Source: Plantago ovata
Lineage: Eukaryota; Streptophyta; Magnoliopsida; Lamiales; Plantaginaceae
Reading direction: 5' to 3'
Length of the DNA: 64,000 nt
NCBI GenBank assembly: GCA_028274465.1
Contig: CM051456.1
Span: forward strand, 20,493,033-20,557,032
The translations under genes were made by a program, and so were the position numbers. Positions within the stretch are counted from its first letter, which is position 1, and every line of letters begins with the position of its first letter. Positions 23,303 to 35,488 of the stretch are shown here, piece after piece. The notes under the pieces are model-generated. The model saw nothing but the letters and a program-made list of their open reading frames with translations, did not search any database and was not told the DNA's origin.

Positions 23303-23808
23303 ATTCTCTGGTGTGATTGTAGTAATACCTCGATGATGCACACACCCCTTATGCACCTATTAATCGCATATATAGGAACCGCTTTAGGAAGTGAAATTCT
23401 AGTAATATCTGACGTACTAACCCGGTAACCCCTTATGCACTTATTACTCACATTAGGGAGTGAAATCCGGGGAAGTGACCTTTTTTAACAAATGTAAATG
23501 ACAAACCAGAAGCTGCAAATGCAGTGCATGAATGACAAAATGCAGTGCATGTTCAATTCTCTGGTGCGATTGTAGTAATACCTCGATGATGCACACACCC
23601 CTTATGCACCTATTAATCGCATATATAGGAACCGCTTTAGGAAGTGAAATTCTAGTAATATCTGGTATGACATACTAACCCGGTAACCCCTTATGCACTT
23701 ATTACTCACATTAGGGAGTGAAATCCGGGGAAGTGACCTTTCTTAACAAATGTAAATGACAAACCAGAAGCTGCAAATGCAGTGCATGAATGACAAAATT
23801 CAACTAGT
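23303..23808. repeat. 253-bp tandem duplication in the duplicated spacer
   Basis: The block starting ATTCTCTGGTG is present at 23303-23555 and again at 23556-23808, with the same CCTCGATGATGCACACACCC and GTAACCCCTTATGCAC words. The related spacer at 11147-11600 has this region once. No coding meaning. Confidence 0.85.
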
Positions 23809-24321
23809 TTCATAAAATTCTGTAAGTACCACCTTTTCTTCATTTCAAATATAGTTTGGTTCATGTGATTGCTAATGCTCTCATGCAATGGAGATAATCT
23901 TTATCATAACCACAAAGGCACACTTTAACCCCTAAATCCTTCCAGTTGCAATATTGGCGCCATGTTTATTTACAGCATAGTTAACTACCACCTGAAACAG
24001 AACTGGTTAATGCAGAAGTCAGTGCATTGCACCACTTTACAGTACTATCATGTGGTGAAGTATAGGTTCAGAATTCTGAACCACCTTTGTTTTCAATTCA
24101 AATTATAATTTGCTTCTTCATCCTTCCAGTTGCAATACTGGCATGCACCAGGTTGATTAATTGGAAGATCAATGTATGTATCGACCCATCGATTCATCTC
24201 CATGTATACATGGGTACCTGTAGACATATTTATTTAATCTCATGTAGCCAAAAATATGATTTGTTTTTCTAGCTAGCAGTCCAGTGCTTGTCACTCTACT
24301 TGATGTAGGTATGGTACATGG

Positions 24322-24612
24322 CCGCTTCATTTTAGTTTGATTTTCTTCATGAAATAGCCGATTCGGACACCTGGATATACACATGAGTCGGAGTCATCAC
24401 TGGGTATCATATGTCCTAATGTGTCTGTTATTGTTGACTCTTAAAGCCTATTGACACCTAGCTTGAGGAATCGTGAGAATCTTTTGTTGTATTTTCTAAA
24501 GATAGTTTTAGGATCGCTAATATCGTTGTTCGATGTGCTTATTGGATTACTGTTGGTATTGTTTGGTCGATTCTGATGTTCAAATCCTCCATGAGCCTGC
24601 CTTTCTTTACCA
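24322..24612. other. Insertion private to spacer copy C, origin unknown
   Basis: Compared with 12060-12165, roughly 290 bp is inserted between GGTACATG and CAACAATTTCTGTC. I see no terminal repeats or protein motif. Confidence 0.5.
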
Positions 24613-24628
24613 ACAACAATTTCTGTCG

Positions 24629-25803
24629 GTTTCTTTGGTGGATGATCCATGGAAGAAGAGGAAGAGAAGATTTTTAATGGGCATGATGTTATTAATTGTT
24701 GAATTACATGCCACACTTGAAGATCTGTATCTTGGCGATTCTCTACAGGTATTTTAAATTTTAGCAGATACAAGAACAGGATACAAGTAGAAAGGTTTGT
24801 TTCTGAATCTCTTATTATTCAATTACTTTGCTGCAAGCTTTATTTCTTCAAAGTAGAACAGACATCGTGGAAACTTCACCATTAGCTTTGATGTATATTT
24901 GTCATAACATATAATTTTATAGTTCTCAGAAGATGAGCCCCGACTGATTTGTTTCACAGGAGAAATGGTCTTCTATGAGCCAGGGTGAGCCTGTATTTGA
25001 TGGTGAACCTGGAGATCTCAAGGTTTGATCTTTTTACTTTAATTTTGTCTGAGTAACAACCTCAACATCGATTTCACTTTTACTGATCGAGTTGTCACTG
25101 TTTTTGTCCTTACATACCGCACCTCATGATTGCTTCAGAAGGCAAGACAATGATCTGCATGCAACTGTAACTATTACTCTGGTAATCTACCCATGAAAAT
25201 CTCACTCGTTCGCCATTCTAATTGCATTTCTTTAGTGATTTTGTCTAAGACCTGGGTGATTGAAAATGCTTTGAGTTATCCCAGTACTTGGATTATGGTA
25301 CTAAACTGACGATATGAATTCCAAGTTTGAATTATTTCTTTGAAAATATAATTAGTAAAGAGAAATCGCTAATGGATTTTGGCATAATTAAATTGCTTCG
25401 TGGAGTCTTCTTCTGACCGGTGAACAGATTAATAATCACGGTCACTCTTTTGTTCAGCCCCAAGCTCTAGCGGGTGTTGAGAAGACGATTAAGCACCTTG
25501 ATGAGCATTTGGTTAAGATTGGCAGCAAGGTAAATTCAAACAAACACAGCTGCAGATTTGCATTGAAATAACAAATGTCGGTTTCAGTTTATATTTCCAG
25601 TTCCCCTAGTGTATGAGTGAGTATCTTTGTTTTGGTGTCAGAGTATCATGAAGCCCAAGGAAGTGAAAATATTCGAAGGGGAAGGGATGCCACTGCATTT
25701 TAGTACCTAGAAAGGTGACTCGTACGTGACATTTGAGGTCGCCTTTCCCACTTCATCAACAGAGGAGCAGAAGGCAAAGATCAAGGAAGTTCTCCTTGTT
25801 TAG
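24629..25803 (+). pseudogene. ERDJ3B pseudogene copy C
   Basis: Exon remnants: 24629-24748 (VSLVDD... with frameshifts), 24960-25022, about 25113-25181, 25458-25529 and 25642-25803. The VWRVKN...GMF and CDQCPNVKYER exons are missing. The first acceptor has lost its A (CTGTCG). The 24960 exon has a shifted frame with an early TGA after YEPG. In the last exon AGTACCTAG places a stop where the intact gene reads SNKKG. It shares with copy B the junction of spacer to mid-gene exon, so B and C descend from one already truncated copy. Confidence 0.85.
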
Positions 25804-26650
25804 ATCGATCAATCTATTAGGGCGTAAACAAAGATGTCCATTTTATATACCCAAGAATCTTGATCCCGCTCTTTCCCTCTACGGGTACACACTCAACTTT
25901 TGCAGTTTTGTTGGAATAGTAGGGTCAGTCGCGGAGAGCTGTAAACAGATGGGGGATACGAAATAGTATCATTATATTAACTTAGCACCAAGTTTTACAT
26001 ACATTAAGCATAATGTCACATCACATGTAACAACATGTTGTGGAACTTAATGAAAGATTTTGAGTTGTGACATACAAATTTGTATATTTGTTGTTCGATG
26101 CCTTATTATTCAACACCTTCATTAACGTTTACATGAATGGTAGGCCGGCGCCGGTGACCACTGACCAGTTTAATATTCAACATAATGCTCTAAATACATT
26201 TACTAGAATCTGGTCATAGATGTAGTTTCAGTTAGGCAGGGGGCTCATAGAACACTTCCTTGCTGAACTAAGCGCTGATTATTGACAAATTTGGCAAAGT
26301 TAGTGACCTGAAACATTGTTTATTAGGTCGTATGGGGTAATTATTGTAATACTCTCTAATAAAACATGTGAACATTCATTATAATTGTCGTTAAATGAGG
26401 TTAGCTGAATAATTCAAGTTAGTATCGTCGCCGATGATCATGAGTGATAGATTTTTATAACCAGTCATCTCATGGACGAACTAATGTATATGGTTAGCTA
26501 GATAACTTTAACTCTGCAAGTCGTGCATTTTCAATCTTGTTTACTTGGGTTATGTGGTCATGCGTAGATGGGAATGTGTGTGACTCGACAAGATTCATTT
26601 ACTCCGTGATTGGAGCATATAGTTAGACTCTCTTATTAAGTTCATTTTAT
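25804..26650. repeat. 3' flank of ERDJ3B copy C
   Basis: Paralogous to 2518-2886 and 3545-3960 without the MITE pair, then cut at about 26650 by the start of copy D. No gene. Confidence 0.75.
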
Positions 26651-26890
26651 TACGTCTTATCATATAGTGCTAAGGTTTGGCTTAAAAGTCATTTGTGATT
26701 AATTTTGTCCAAACAAAAGTAATTTGTTGGTGTAATAAGCTGGAAAAGATTTAAGGTGATCGAGATTGTTGCTACGAATGTACTATGACTAAATTGCTAA
26801 TGCATTTTGTCATAATCCTTGTGATTTAATTGCTTGGTGGAGTCCTCTTCCGGCTGGTGAACAGATTAATAACCATTGTGACTCTTTTAT

Positions 26891-27216
26891 TCTGCTTCAA
26901 GTTTTGAGAAGACGATTAAGCACCTTGATGAGCATTTGGTTGACATTGGCAGCAAGGTAAGTTCAAACAAACACAGCTGCAAATTTGCATTGAACGACAA
27001 ATGTTGATTTCAGTTTATATTTCTTGTTCCCCTAGTGAGTAATTTTGTTTCGGTGTCAGAGTATCACGAAACCCAAGGATGTGAAAAAATCAAACGGGAA
27101 AGGATGCCAGTGCATTTTAGTAACAAGAAAGGTGACTTGTACGTGACATTTGAAGTCGCCTTTCCCACTCATTAACAGAGGAGCAGAAGTCAAAGATTAA
27201 GGAAGTTCTTGCTTAG
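26891..27216 (+). pseudogene. ERDJ3B pseudogene copy D (last two exons)
   Basis: Exon remnants 26891-26956 (FEKTIKHLDEHLVDIGSK part) and 27060-27216. The last exon has small deletions (in the KKFKGEGMP codons and in TSLTEEQ) that shift the frame. The upstream 26650-26890 is paralogous to 22660-22884, so C' and D are sister copies with different 3' truncations. Confidence 0.8.
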
Positions 27217-28320
27217 ATCGATCAATCTATTAGGGCGTAAACAAAGATATCCATTTTACAGGCACAAAATCTTGATCCCATTCTTTCCCTCAATGGGTAC
27301 ACACTCAGCTTTGTAGTTTTGTTGAAATAACAGGGTCAATCGCGGAGAGATGTAAACCGATGATGGAATACGATTTTTACATACATTAATTATCATATCA
27401 CATGTAACCGCGTGTTGTTGAACTTAATGAAAGATTTTGAATTTTGTATCATGGAATTATGGACAGTTGGCTCGCGCTCACTTGGGTTTGAATCTATGCG
27501 AATACAAAATTCCACTCTATGTTAAATTTTTATTTGAATGGCCTCCCCAAAGTGGTTAAAATCGTCCACGAGTGTAGGGGTATTGGAGAATTAATATAAC
27601 TGATTAGATCTGCACTTCCTAACCAGTTCGAGTTGAGATGGAATTATTTCATTTTATAAGGACCTTGGTAGAGCCAAGTCTATGGATCGAATCTCACCAC
27701 ACCTATTTATGACTTCGAGCTTTTGGAAGAGATTTCTATTATGGTATCATAGCCATCGTTACGCCTGAATTTGAATCTCCACACGTAGATAAATTTCACC
27801 CCACACCTCTTCATTAGTTTGAGCTTTTAGAAGAGATTTGAGATTTATATCATGGTATCATATCTATCTATGTTCCCCTGAGTTCGAATATCCACAAAAA
27901 TAAACTCCATCCTATATTAAATTTTCCGCTCGAATGAACTCTCCAAAGAGATTGAAATCGACCACAAAAACAAAGAATATTAAAAAATTAATATAAATGA
28001 CTAAATTTATTTCATCGTCCGAAAAATTTGAATTGCTAGCATATTTGTTGTTTGATGCCTTAATATTCAACACTTTCATTAACTTTTACTTGAATGGGAG
28101 GCCAGTGACCACTGACCAGTTTAATAGCCGACCTAAATACATAATGCTCTAAATACATTTACTAGAATCTGGTCATTGATGTAGTTCAGGTAGGTAGGGG
28201 CCTAATGAAACACTTCCTTGCTGAATTAAGCACGGATTGATTATTGACAAATTGGGCAAAAGTTAGCTATGAATTATGTGACCTAAGACATTGTTTATTA
28301 CTCCCTCCATCTCTTACTAA
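27217..28320. other. Gene-free repeat-rich spacer with another piece of ERDJ3B 3' flank
   Basis: 27470-28000 has related blocks with ATGGTATCATA and GAGCTTTTGGAAGAGATTT words, reminiscent of dispersed tRNA-related repeats. 28046-28270 repeats the ERDJ3B 3' flank (ATTTACTAGAATCTGGTCAT, CACTTCCTTGCTGAA). No coding region. Confidence 0.5.
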
Positions 28321-28432
28321 ACTTTCCATTTTATTTCAGTTGATTTTTTTACTCCATTTAATTTCATATTAATTCTAAATTATATAAAAAATGTAGTTTT
28401 GAAATAAAATTGTCAAAATATAATGGAGGGAG
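28321..28432. mobile_element. Stowaway-like MITE
   Basis: 112 bp beginning CTCCCTCCAT after a TA and ending ATGGAGGGAG; these are complementary ends typical of Stowaway (Tc1/mariner-derived) MITEs in plants. The right-hand TA is not intact. The interior is AT-rich and non-coding. Confidence 0.75.
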
Positions 28433-29850
28433 CTGGTGGGTGATAAGGGTAACCACTATCAAGGTTTTTGGCTCTCATTTGTTGAAATAGTGTAGTTTAC
28501 AAAGCCGTAAGAGGGGAGTTTTAAGGTAGTGTAGTGGTAAGGAGTTCTAGCAGTAAATGAGAGAAGTTGTGGAGAAATAACGTGATTTAGAATACTTGGA
28601 TGACAACGAAACTTAGCTCAGATGGGAGGCCAATCGAATGGAAATTTAATAAGGGGCGGAGTTTGTCCCCGGGGAGATTCGAACCCAGGTGGGTGTGAGT
28701 CAGATGACTCTGATACCATGATAAAATTTCAACTCTCCCAAAAGCTTAAATTGTTGAGGAGTTACGGAATCTAATTATTTATATTAATTCTCCGACCATT
28801 TAAATTTAAGTTGAAACTCTAGGTACAAACGTACAATGCCAAGTGGCAACAACTAGTGTGTTGTACGTCGTATCTGCGTACTACAACGGTATAGGCACGT
28901 ATAAAATGAAGGTGTCGTTTGTGAGTATGTACTACGTATGGTATGGGTAAACTGGACTGAGTCGGCAAATGAAAATTTCATATGTATTGTCTCCACTCCA
29001 CGAAGATTTTTGCTACATACCACGTGGCAACCATGCATCTGGTATTCTGGTTGGTGGAACCTGGGCCCAAATTTCTTTATTTTCAACATAGCCACTCTAG
29101 AGAACCTTAGCTACAATACATAATACTTTTACATACTTCCCGCTACTAGAAGCTTCAAATTAGCTACGACCCAAGCATCATCATGCGATCATCCCAACAT
29201 AAAACCAATTAATTAAGCACATAGGTTATCCAGGAAAACAAATGGTTATAATTTTATAAAATAACAGCAAAGTCAATAAAGGAGTTCCAGTCTCATGTTT
29301 TAGTGCAATGTTCAAAAGAGGGCATGGTTAACTAAATTAGTAGTTTTATAGCTCAAAAGTTTCTGATTGATATCATCAGAGTAGTTTAAAAAATTATAAT
29401 AAAAAATAGATAAATATTTGAATTTTATTTTTTAGGTCATGAACTTGAATTTTATATCATTACACACTTAAAATGAGTGTTTATAAATTAATTTTAAACT
29501 CTTATCTATTGTTAATTAGATAAGGTTATCTAAGTAACTCATACCTAAAGAAAGTTAAACTGAATTGAACATAATAATTAAATTTATTTGTAGCATAAAA
29601 ATAAATTAAGCAACTATGAATCGAACATAACCAAACCTATTTATAGCAAAAACATTTAAGCAAATATAAACTGAACAGAACATAACTGGAGTAAATTGAA
29701 ATTAATAAATATTTAGACAAAGAGAAGAGAGCTTTATTCGCGTGTCCTCGTGCGTCAGCGCCTAGAATTATTTAGAGTGCCCAATGTCCATGCATTATGA
29801 CCACCTATTTAATACCCCACCCATTTCATATTCATTTCTAAGTTTATAAT
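28433..29850. other. Gene-free repeat-rich region
   Basis: 28600-28740 holds a stretch whose minus strand reads GGTATCAGAGTCA and GGGTTCGAATCTCCCC (a B-box-like word), as in SINE-like dispersed repeats, but no full tRNA fold is present. 29550-29735 shares words with the arms of the element at 30510-31781. No gene seen. Confidence 0.45.
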
Positions 29851-30129
29851 TGTAATGATCCGTCCTTTTGTGGGTCGAGATACAATCCTTTTGGTTGGTG
29901 TGGTTACTCATGGACTGGTTCACACACGTCCTATTGATATGATACTATCCGCTTTGTGCCTGAGCCATTATGAATTTGATTTTGGAATCACCCAAAAGTC
30001 CTCCTTATATCATATGATATCATATGAGAGTGGTGGTCCACTTATATACCATTTATCCCACCTTCTTTTAATCAATGTGAGATGCAGGGTATTGTATTCT
30101 ACCCCCTTAATTTGCTCAACACCCTTATC

Positions 30130-30225
30130 GAGCCTCTACAACAAAGACATGATCGTAGACACGCAGTTAAGCAGTTGCTAAAAATTAGTTCGTACTACAC
30201 CTTACAGTTAAGATGTGCTACTAAT
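30130..30225. repeat. Dispersed repeat, copy 1
   Basis: CTACAACAAAGACAT(G/A)ATCG, then GACACGCAGTTAAGCAGTTG and TTACAGTTAAGATGT, also occurs at 55564-55650 in the same orientation. The upstream 29850-30130 may belong to the same element here. Element class unknown. Confidence 0.8.
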
Positions 30226-30249
30226 TATCCTTATTGTTTGGGGTTTAAA

Positions 30250-30509
30250 TGAGACTATAAACATAGAAGCCCAAAAGAAGCCTCTTCCAAAATGAAGCAT
30301 CCAATGATTTGGGGCTTAATTTGGGCTTCTATGTGGACCCCATGTACCATATTTTACTCCAACCAATCAAAACAAAAAATATATATAAAATAATAATATG
30401 GAGGGCTTAATTGAGGGCTAGTAGCCCCAAAAAAGCCTCAGTTGGAGGTGTTTTTTGGCTTCTTTGGGGCTTAATTTGTACTTTAAGCTCCAAAGAAGCC
30501 CCAAAAAGC
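30250..30509. mobile_element. Probable MITE with inverted GAAGCC/GGCTTC ends
   Basis: The left part (AAGAAGCCTC...GGGGCTTAA) and right part (GGCTTTTTTGGGG...AAAGAAGCCCC) pair with each other in inverted orientation around an AT-rich middle. Non-coding; boundaries approximate. Confidence 0.4.
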
Positions 30510-31781
30510 CGAACAGATTTGAAACATAACATATTTCAAATGAATGACAATAGACTTATCTGAACAAAACTGTATTGAATTGAACTTATTTATAGTATAA
30601 TAACAACTAAGCAAATGTAAACAACGTCAAATGAGATCGAATTGAACTGAGAAAAATGAATTTTCTGACAAAGATAACATAACCTTAGTTATTTTTTGTA
30701 TTTGTAAATAAATTCAATGTAGTTTAGCTTGATTTAATTTTGTTTAGACAAAGAGAATAAAGCCTTAAAATGTAAAATCCAAGGGGTTTCAATCTGTTTC
30801 TCCTTTTCCTCCAGGTAGGTGGTTATTAATTCTTTAACCTTTTCCTTCATCATGCGTATAGGGATGGATGATTGTTGTGTTCGTTGAATTTACATTTATT
30901 TTGTGCAAATTCTAGGTCCAAGAGAAGAAGCATCAAGAACTCGGCAATGAGCTTTGCAGCTTTCGATCGGAGGTTACTGTTCATGTTCTTCCCCTTTTTT
31001 TTTCATTTAGTATTTATTTTCTATAATAAAAAAAAAGAAAAGGAAAATAAAATAAAATTTAGGACTCATTTTGAAATTCAATTTTTGTAGGGGTTTATTT
31101 TAAAATAATTTTGTAAACTATTTTGAAGTATAGTTAATTATGTGGGTTAATTTCTAAATAGGTTGTGTTAATATTGTAAAAATTATAACATTTAGGGTAC
31201 ATTTGTAATAAATGAAACTTCATGTTGTTTGGATTAATTCAGAATTAGAAATTCCGGCAGAGGCGAAAAGGTCATTTCCAGAGCTTAAAGCGCCAAAAGT
31301 TAAAGTCGTGGGTTAATCTGTAATTACATTTATATATTAGAGAAGGATTACGTAATAAAAAATATAGGTGGACTAATCTGTAATAGCTGAAAATAGCAGG
31401 GGTACCAAATGTAATAGCCCCTTAAAATTATGGGACATTATAATAATAAACATATCAAAGGAGGACTAGTTATTTGTATTGTTTACTCTTTTTTATCATT
31501 GGAAACCCCTTGGATTTTACATTTTAAGACTTTGTTCTCTTCGTCTAAACAGAATTAAATCAAGCTAAACTACATTGAATTTGTTTACAAATACAAAAAA
31601 TAACTATGATTTTGTTATCTTTGTCTGAAAATCCATTATTTTTCAGTTCAATTCAATCTCATTAATGTTGTTTACATTTGCTTAGTTGTTATTATACTAT
31701 AAATAAGTTCAATTCAATTCAGTTTTGTTCAGATAAGTCTATTATTATTCATTTGAATTATGTTATGTTCAAATCTGTTCG
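30510..31781. mobile_element. Non-autonomous DNA transposon with about 284-bp terminal inverted repeats
   Basis: The arm 30510-30793 (CGAACAGATTTG...AAGGGGTTTCAAT) is the imperfect reverse complement of 31498-31781 (ATTGGAAACCCCTT...CAAATCTGTTCG). The interior is about 700 bp. Inside it, at 30916-30982, an AG-flanked and GT-flanked open stretch (VQEKKHQELGNEL and so on) looks like a captured exon. No transposase and no clear target duplication. Partial copies of the arm lie at 29550-29735 and 31920-32100. Confidence 0.7.
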
Positions 31782-32660
31782 ATTTATATGAAAAGAACAT
31801 AGCCTAAGCAAATATGAAACTGAATTGAACTAAAATGAATGAGTTTTCATAGTTAACTCATGGTTTTATCGAAACTATATAGATGTGCTATCATATCATA
31901 GAGACATAGACTACAAATCTGTTCAATTTGTACGAAAACTCATTAATTTCAGTTTAATTCAGTTTTGTTTGTATTCAATCAATTCAGTTATATTATGTTC
32001 AAATTTGTTTCGTCGTATTTTATACAAATAAATTATGTTCAGATTAGTCTCATGTAGTTATATTGAATTCTGTTCATTTATGTTCAATTTCGTATACGAG
32101 GTTTAATAAAAAAATGTAAAAAAGAAGTATAAAGAAGTATATAAGGGCATTATTGTCAAGAAGAGACGCCTACTAGAAGGGAAAAAATTAGCATAGAAGT
32201 TAAAGAGGGGCCCACGACGTCGTTTTAACATGCTTCCAAGAAAAGAGGGATATTTGGTTTGCCAAAGTAATAAACCAAATCGATGAAGTTTAAATATCGT
32301 GTTAGTGTTTGTTTAGTCGCTAAACACGAAAAGCAAAACGATCGTGTTCTTCTTGTATTAGTTCGGTCACCAATACTTTCATCCTTTTTCTTGTCAAAAC
32401 AAAATTTAATTTTAATTTTAATTTTCAAATCCGAAAAAAGAAAAAATCTGGAAAAAGTAAAAGGCCTCTCTCTTTTTTCTTCCCTATATTACAGGAAGAA
32501 AGTATTTCTCTCTCTCTCTCCCTGTTCATAAATCATAAATCATATTCACATTCACATTCACAGACCACCAGCTCAAATCAAATTACAGAGAGGAGAATTA
32601 GATACAGATTCCTCCTCTCAATTTCACGTTAACATCAATCATTCGTGATCTTTGCAACCG

Positions 32661-32670
32661 TATAAATATA
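32661..32670 (+). promoter_or_regulatory. Possible TATA box of the PLIP gene
   Basis: TATAAATATA, 82 bp upstream of the ATG at 32752. A CT-rich tract at 32503-32522 farther upstream could instead mark a more distal TATA-less start. The palindrome ACGACGTCGT at 32214-32223 is a possible bZIP site. Confidence 0.3.
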
Positions 32671-32751
32671 TATACAACAATACGCCACGCTAATACGGCG
32701 GTATAGTATAATAATATTAGTTGATCTCCAAATTGCTGGCTGGCAATAAAA

Positions 32752-35488
32752 ATGGATGCTCTCTGCTTTAATACCGGGATTCATTCAATCGCAGCTCCGC
32801 CGATCTCCGCCTCAGGTAATGGCGAGATTCGGCCGTCTGTGTCGGCGGCGCAGCCACGTAACTCGCCCTGGGGATTCACTTTCCGGCGCCCGCTCAGATC
32901 TCTATGGTCCGGTGGAGAATGTCGCTACGAGCCGGCGATTGCGTCGGATGATTCGGTGTTTGCGGTGGAAAAGGAGGACAAGGAGGAGGTGGACAAGAGT
33001 GATGATGAGAATTGGGTGTTTAAGATCCTGCATGTTAGGTCTTTGTGGAATAATCAAGGGGTAAATACAGAAGAAGAAGATGATGAAGAAGAAGAAGACG
33101 AAGAAAAGGAGGAGGATTGTCAAGAGTGTGGCTGTTGTGATGGTGATCAATGTGGCGAGAAGATTCAGTTTGATAAGGAATCCTTTTCGAAGATGTTGAA
33201 GAAGGTTCCCTTGGCTGAAGCTAGATTGTATGCTAAGCTGTCTTATTTGGGTACTTTGGCCTATTCCATCTCTCTAATCAAGGTAATTACTTACTTAGTA
33301 TATCTAATCAAGATAATTTGGTGAATGTAGGTTATAATTTTATATTGCCCTTTCTGTAACTGCATTGTTGATTTTACTGAATTTATTGATTATGTGTTGC
33401 CTTAGATTATCTCTAATTTGATAATCATGATACTTGAGCTGATTTTTCTAGACTGTTTGGTATAATATATAGCCTGGGAATTTGCTAAGAAATCATGGGT
33501 TAAGATTCGTGACATCTTCTTTGGAGAAGAGGGAGATACTAGCATTGAAGGCCGAAAAAGAGAGGCTGTTAGAACAGTTAAACAGCGAAGTGAAGCTATT
33601 GGAGCAGCTCAATGAAGAGAATGCAGAAGCTGATGGTGAAGCACAGCCTGCAGAGGAGGAAACTGAGCAAGTGTCTAATGGAAGACAGATTAGTCCGGCT
33701 GCTGCTTACCAAATGGCTGCTTCTGCAGCTTCCTACTTGCATTCTCATACTAAAAGCATTCTTAGGTTCAGATCTTCCATGCCCGAGGACTCGAAGGAAG
33801 ATGTTAAACGAGCTATAGGACGAATTGATATGGTTAATAAGGATATGGCCTCGTTAATGGCGACCACTGACTCTGTGACTGCGGTTGTTGCTGCAAAGGA
33901 GGAAGTGAAGCAGGCTGTTGCGGATGATCTTAATTCGGTTGCCTCGTCTCCTTGTGAGTGGTTTGTTTGTGATGATGATCAATGTGCCACGAGATACTTT
34001 GTCATACAGGTACTACACCTTGCTTAATGCCTGTTGATGTTATTGATTTGAGAGCTTGTTCCATAATCTGTTGTTTGTTGAGACATCTTGAGCATACTGT
34101 AGTTTCGCTATTATGGTTAACTTGTTCCTGACTAATGTTATGAAATAAGCAGTTCTGGGTTCTCATGTTATGGTTATTTGCAGGGATCCGAGTCACTGTC
34201 CTCTTGGCAAGCGAATCTACTCTTCGAGCCTGTTCAATTTGAGGTAGTTGTCTTCTCTTTTTGTTTCGTTGATAGATAAATCATAAATGTATGTGTTCTG
34301 TATTATTCAGAGTGTTTGTGAATAAAAGAATTTGATGCATCTTTTATGTTTAGGGACTGGATGTTCTTGTGCACAGAGGTATATATGAGGCAGCAAAAGG
34401 CATATACGAGCAAATGCTGCCTGAAATCCATTCACACCTTAGAACTCATGGAGAACGTGCCACATTTGGTTTCACTGGACATTCTCTTGGGGGAAGTTTA
34501 GCGTTACTCGTAAACCTCATGTTGCTAATTAGGGGTGGCGCTCCTCGATCTTCTTTACTTCCAGTTGTAACTTTTGGAGCTCCATCAATCATGTGTGGAG
34601 GGGACCGATTACTGCGCCATCTTGAATTGCCAAAGAATCATCTCAGATCAATCTCGATGCATAGAGACATTGTGCCCCGAGCTTTCTCTTGCAATTATCC
34701 TAACCATGTTGCTGAATTTCTTAAAGCTGTCAACCGTAACTTTCGCAACCATCCATGTCTTAATAAAGAGGTATGATTTTCTTTCTTTATGAAGTTCCAA
34801 ATCTAATCTCTGCAAATGTTGAAATCCTCTAATTTTACACCTTTGCCTTTAGTTACTTTTTGGATTTCTAGTTGATTACCAGATTCATGCATCTAATATC
34901 CTTTGCATACACTTTCTGCAACAGAAGGTGTTGTATTCTCCAATGGGTGAGTTTCTAATTCTACAGCCAGATACGAAATTCTCTCCAAGCCATGATCTCC
35001 TTCCGTCAGGCAGTGGTCTGTACATCTTGTCATGCCCGGTGCCAGATGTTGCAGATGCAGAGAAACAAATTCGAGCTGCACAGTCCGTATTCTTAAATTC
35101 ACCACATCCCCTCGAGATTTTAAGTGACCGTGGAGCATATGGATCAGAAGGGACCATCCATAGAGACCATGACATGAACTCTTACCTAAAATCCGTTCGG
35201 AGTTTCATTCGTCAAGAGCTCACCAGCATTAGAAAGCGCAGGAGGGAACAACGCAAGAAAATTTGGTGGCCGCTTGTGTCGCCACATGGGATCAATGCGG
35301 GCCTGATTGTGAGTAGACATGGTAACCAACACCAGTTCAATTTCTCAGGCTTTGTTCGCACGGGCAAAGAGTCGTGGAAACGGTTTACGACTTTGGTTGC
35401 GTCGCAACACATGCAGTTACTTGTGGTACTGTTGTTCCCTGCGAGATTGCTGGTTTTGGGGGCATTCAGTTTGGTCAACGCACATTGA
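32752..35488 (+). CDS. Plastid phospholipase/galactolipase of the PLIP (lipase class 3) family
   Basis: Five exons, 32752-33282, 33473-34009, 34184-34243, 34354-34770 and 34925-35488, all phase 0 with GT-AG introns; 702 aa. The N terminus (S/A/P-rich, R-containing, few acids for about 60 residues) fits a plastid transit peptide. Residues about 70-150 are very acidic. [21 protein letters not shown] and a coiled-coil stretch follow. The lipase core has the nucleophile elbow GHSLG (Ser about 420) and the HRDIVPR motif (likely catalytic Asp about 481). The C terminus ends [20 protein letters not shown], as in PLIP1-3. Family members hydrolyse thylakoid polyunsaturated glycerolipids such as PG and galactolipids, feeding oil or jasmonate synthesis. 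Which of PLIP1-3 is orthologous cannot be fixed here; Arabidopsis PLIP3 sits beside ERDJ3B, which favours PLIP3. The gene looks intact. Confidence 0.93.

Noticed and set aside
23303..23808. Spaced repeats that could suggest a CRISPR-like array
   Set aside because: It is one 253-bp tandem duplication in a plant genome; there are no short repeats with unique spacers.
28610..28740. Possible SINE or tRNA (TTAGCTCAGATGGGAG and a GGTTCGAATC-type word)
   Set aside because: The two boxes are on opposite strands and no cloverleaf forms; kept only as a repeat-rich note.
29855..30181. 108-codon open frame (MIRPFVGRD...)
   Set aside because: No domain recognised, sequence overlaps a dispersed repeat, and codon content looks like intergenic DNA.
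32902..33150. Hydrophobic minus-strand frame that looks like a transmembrane peptide
   Set aside because: It is antisense to the acidic GAA/GAG/GAT-rich part of PLIP exon 1.
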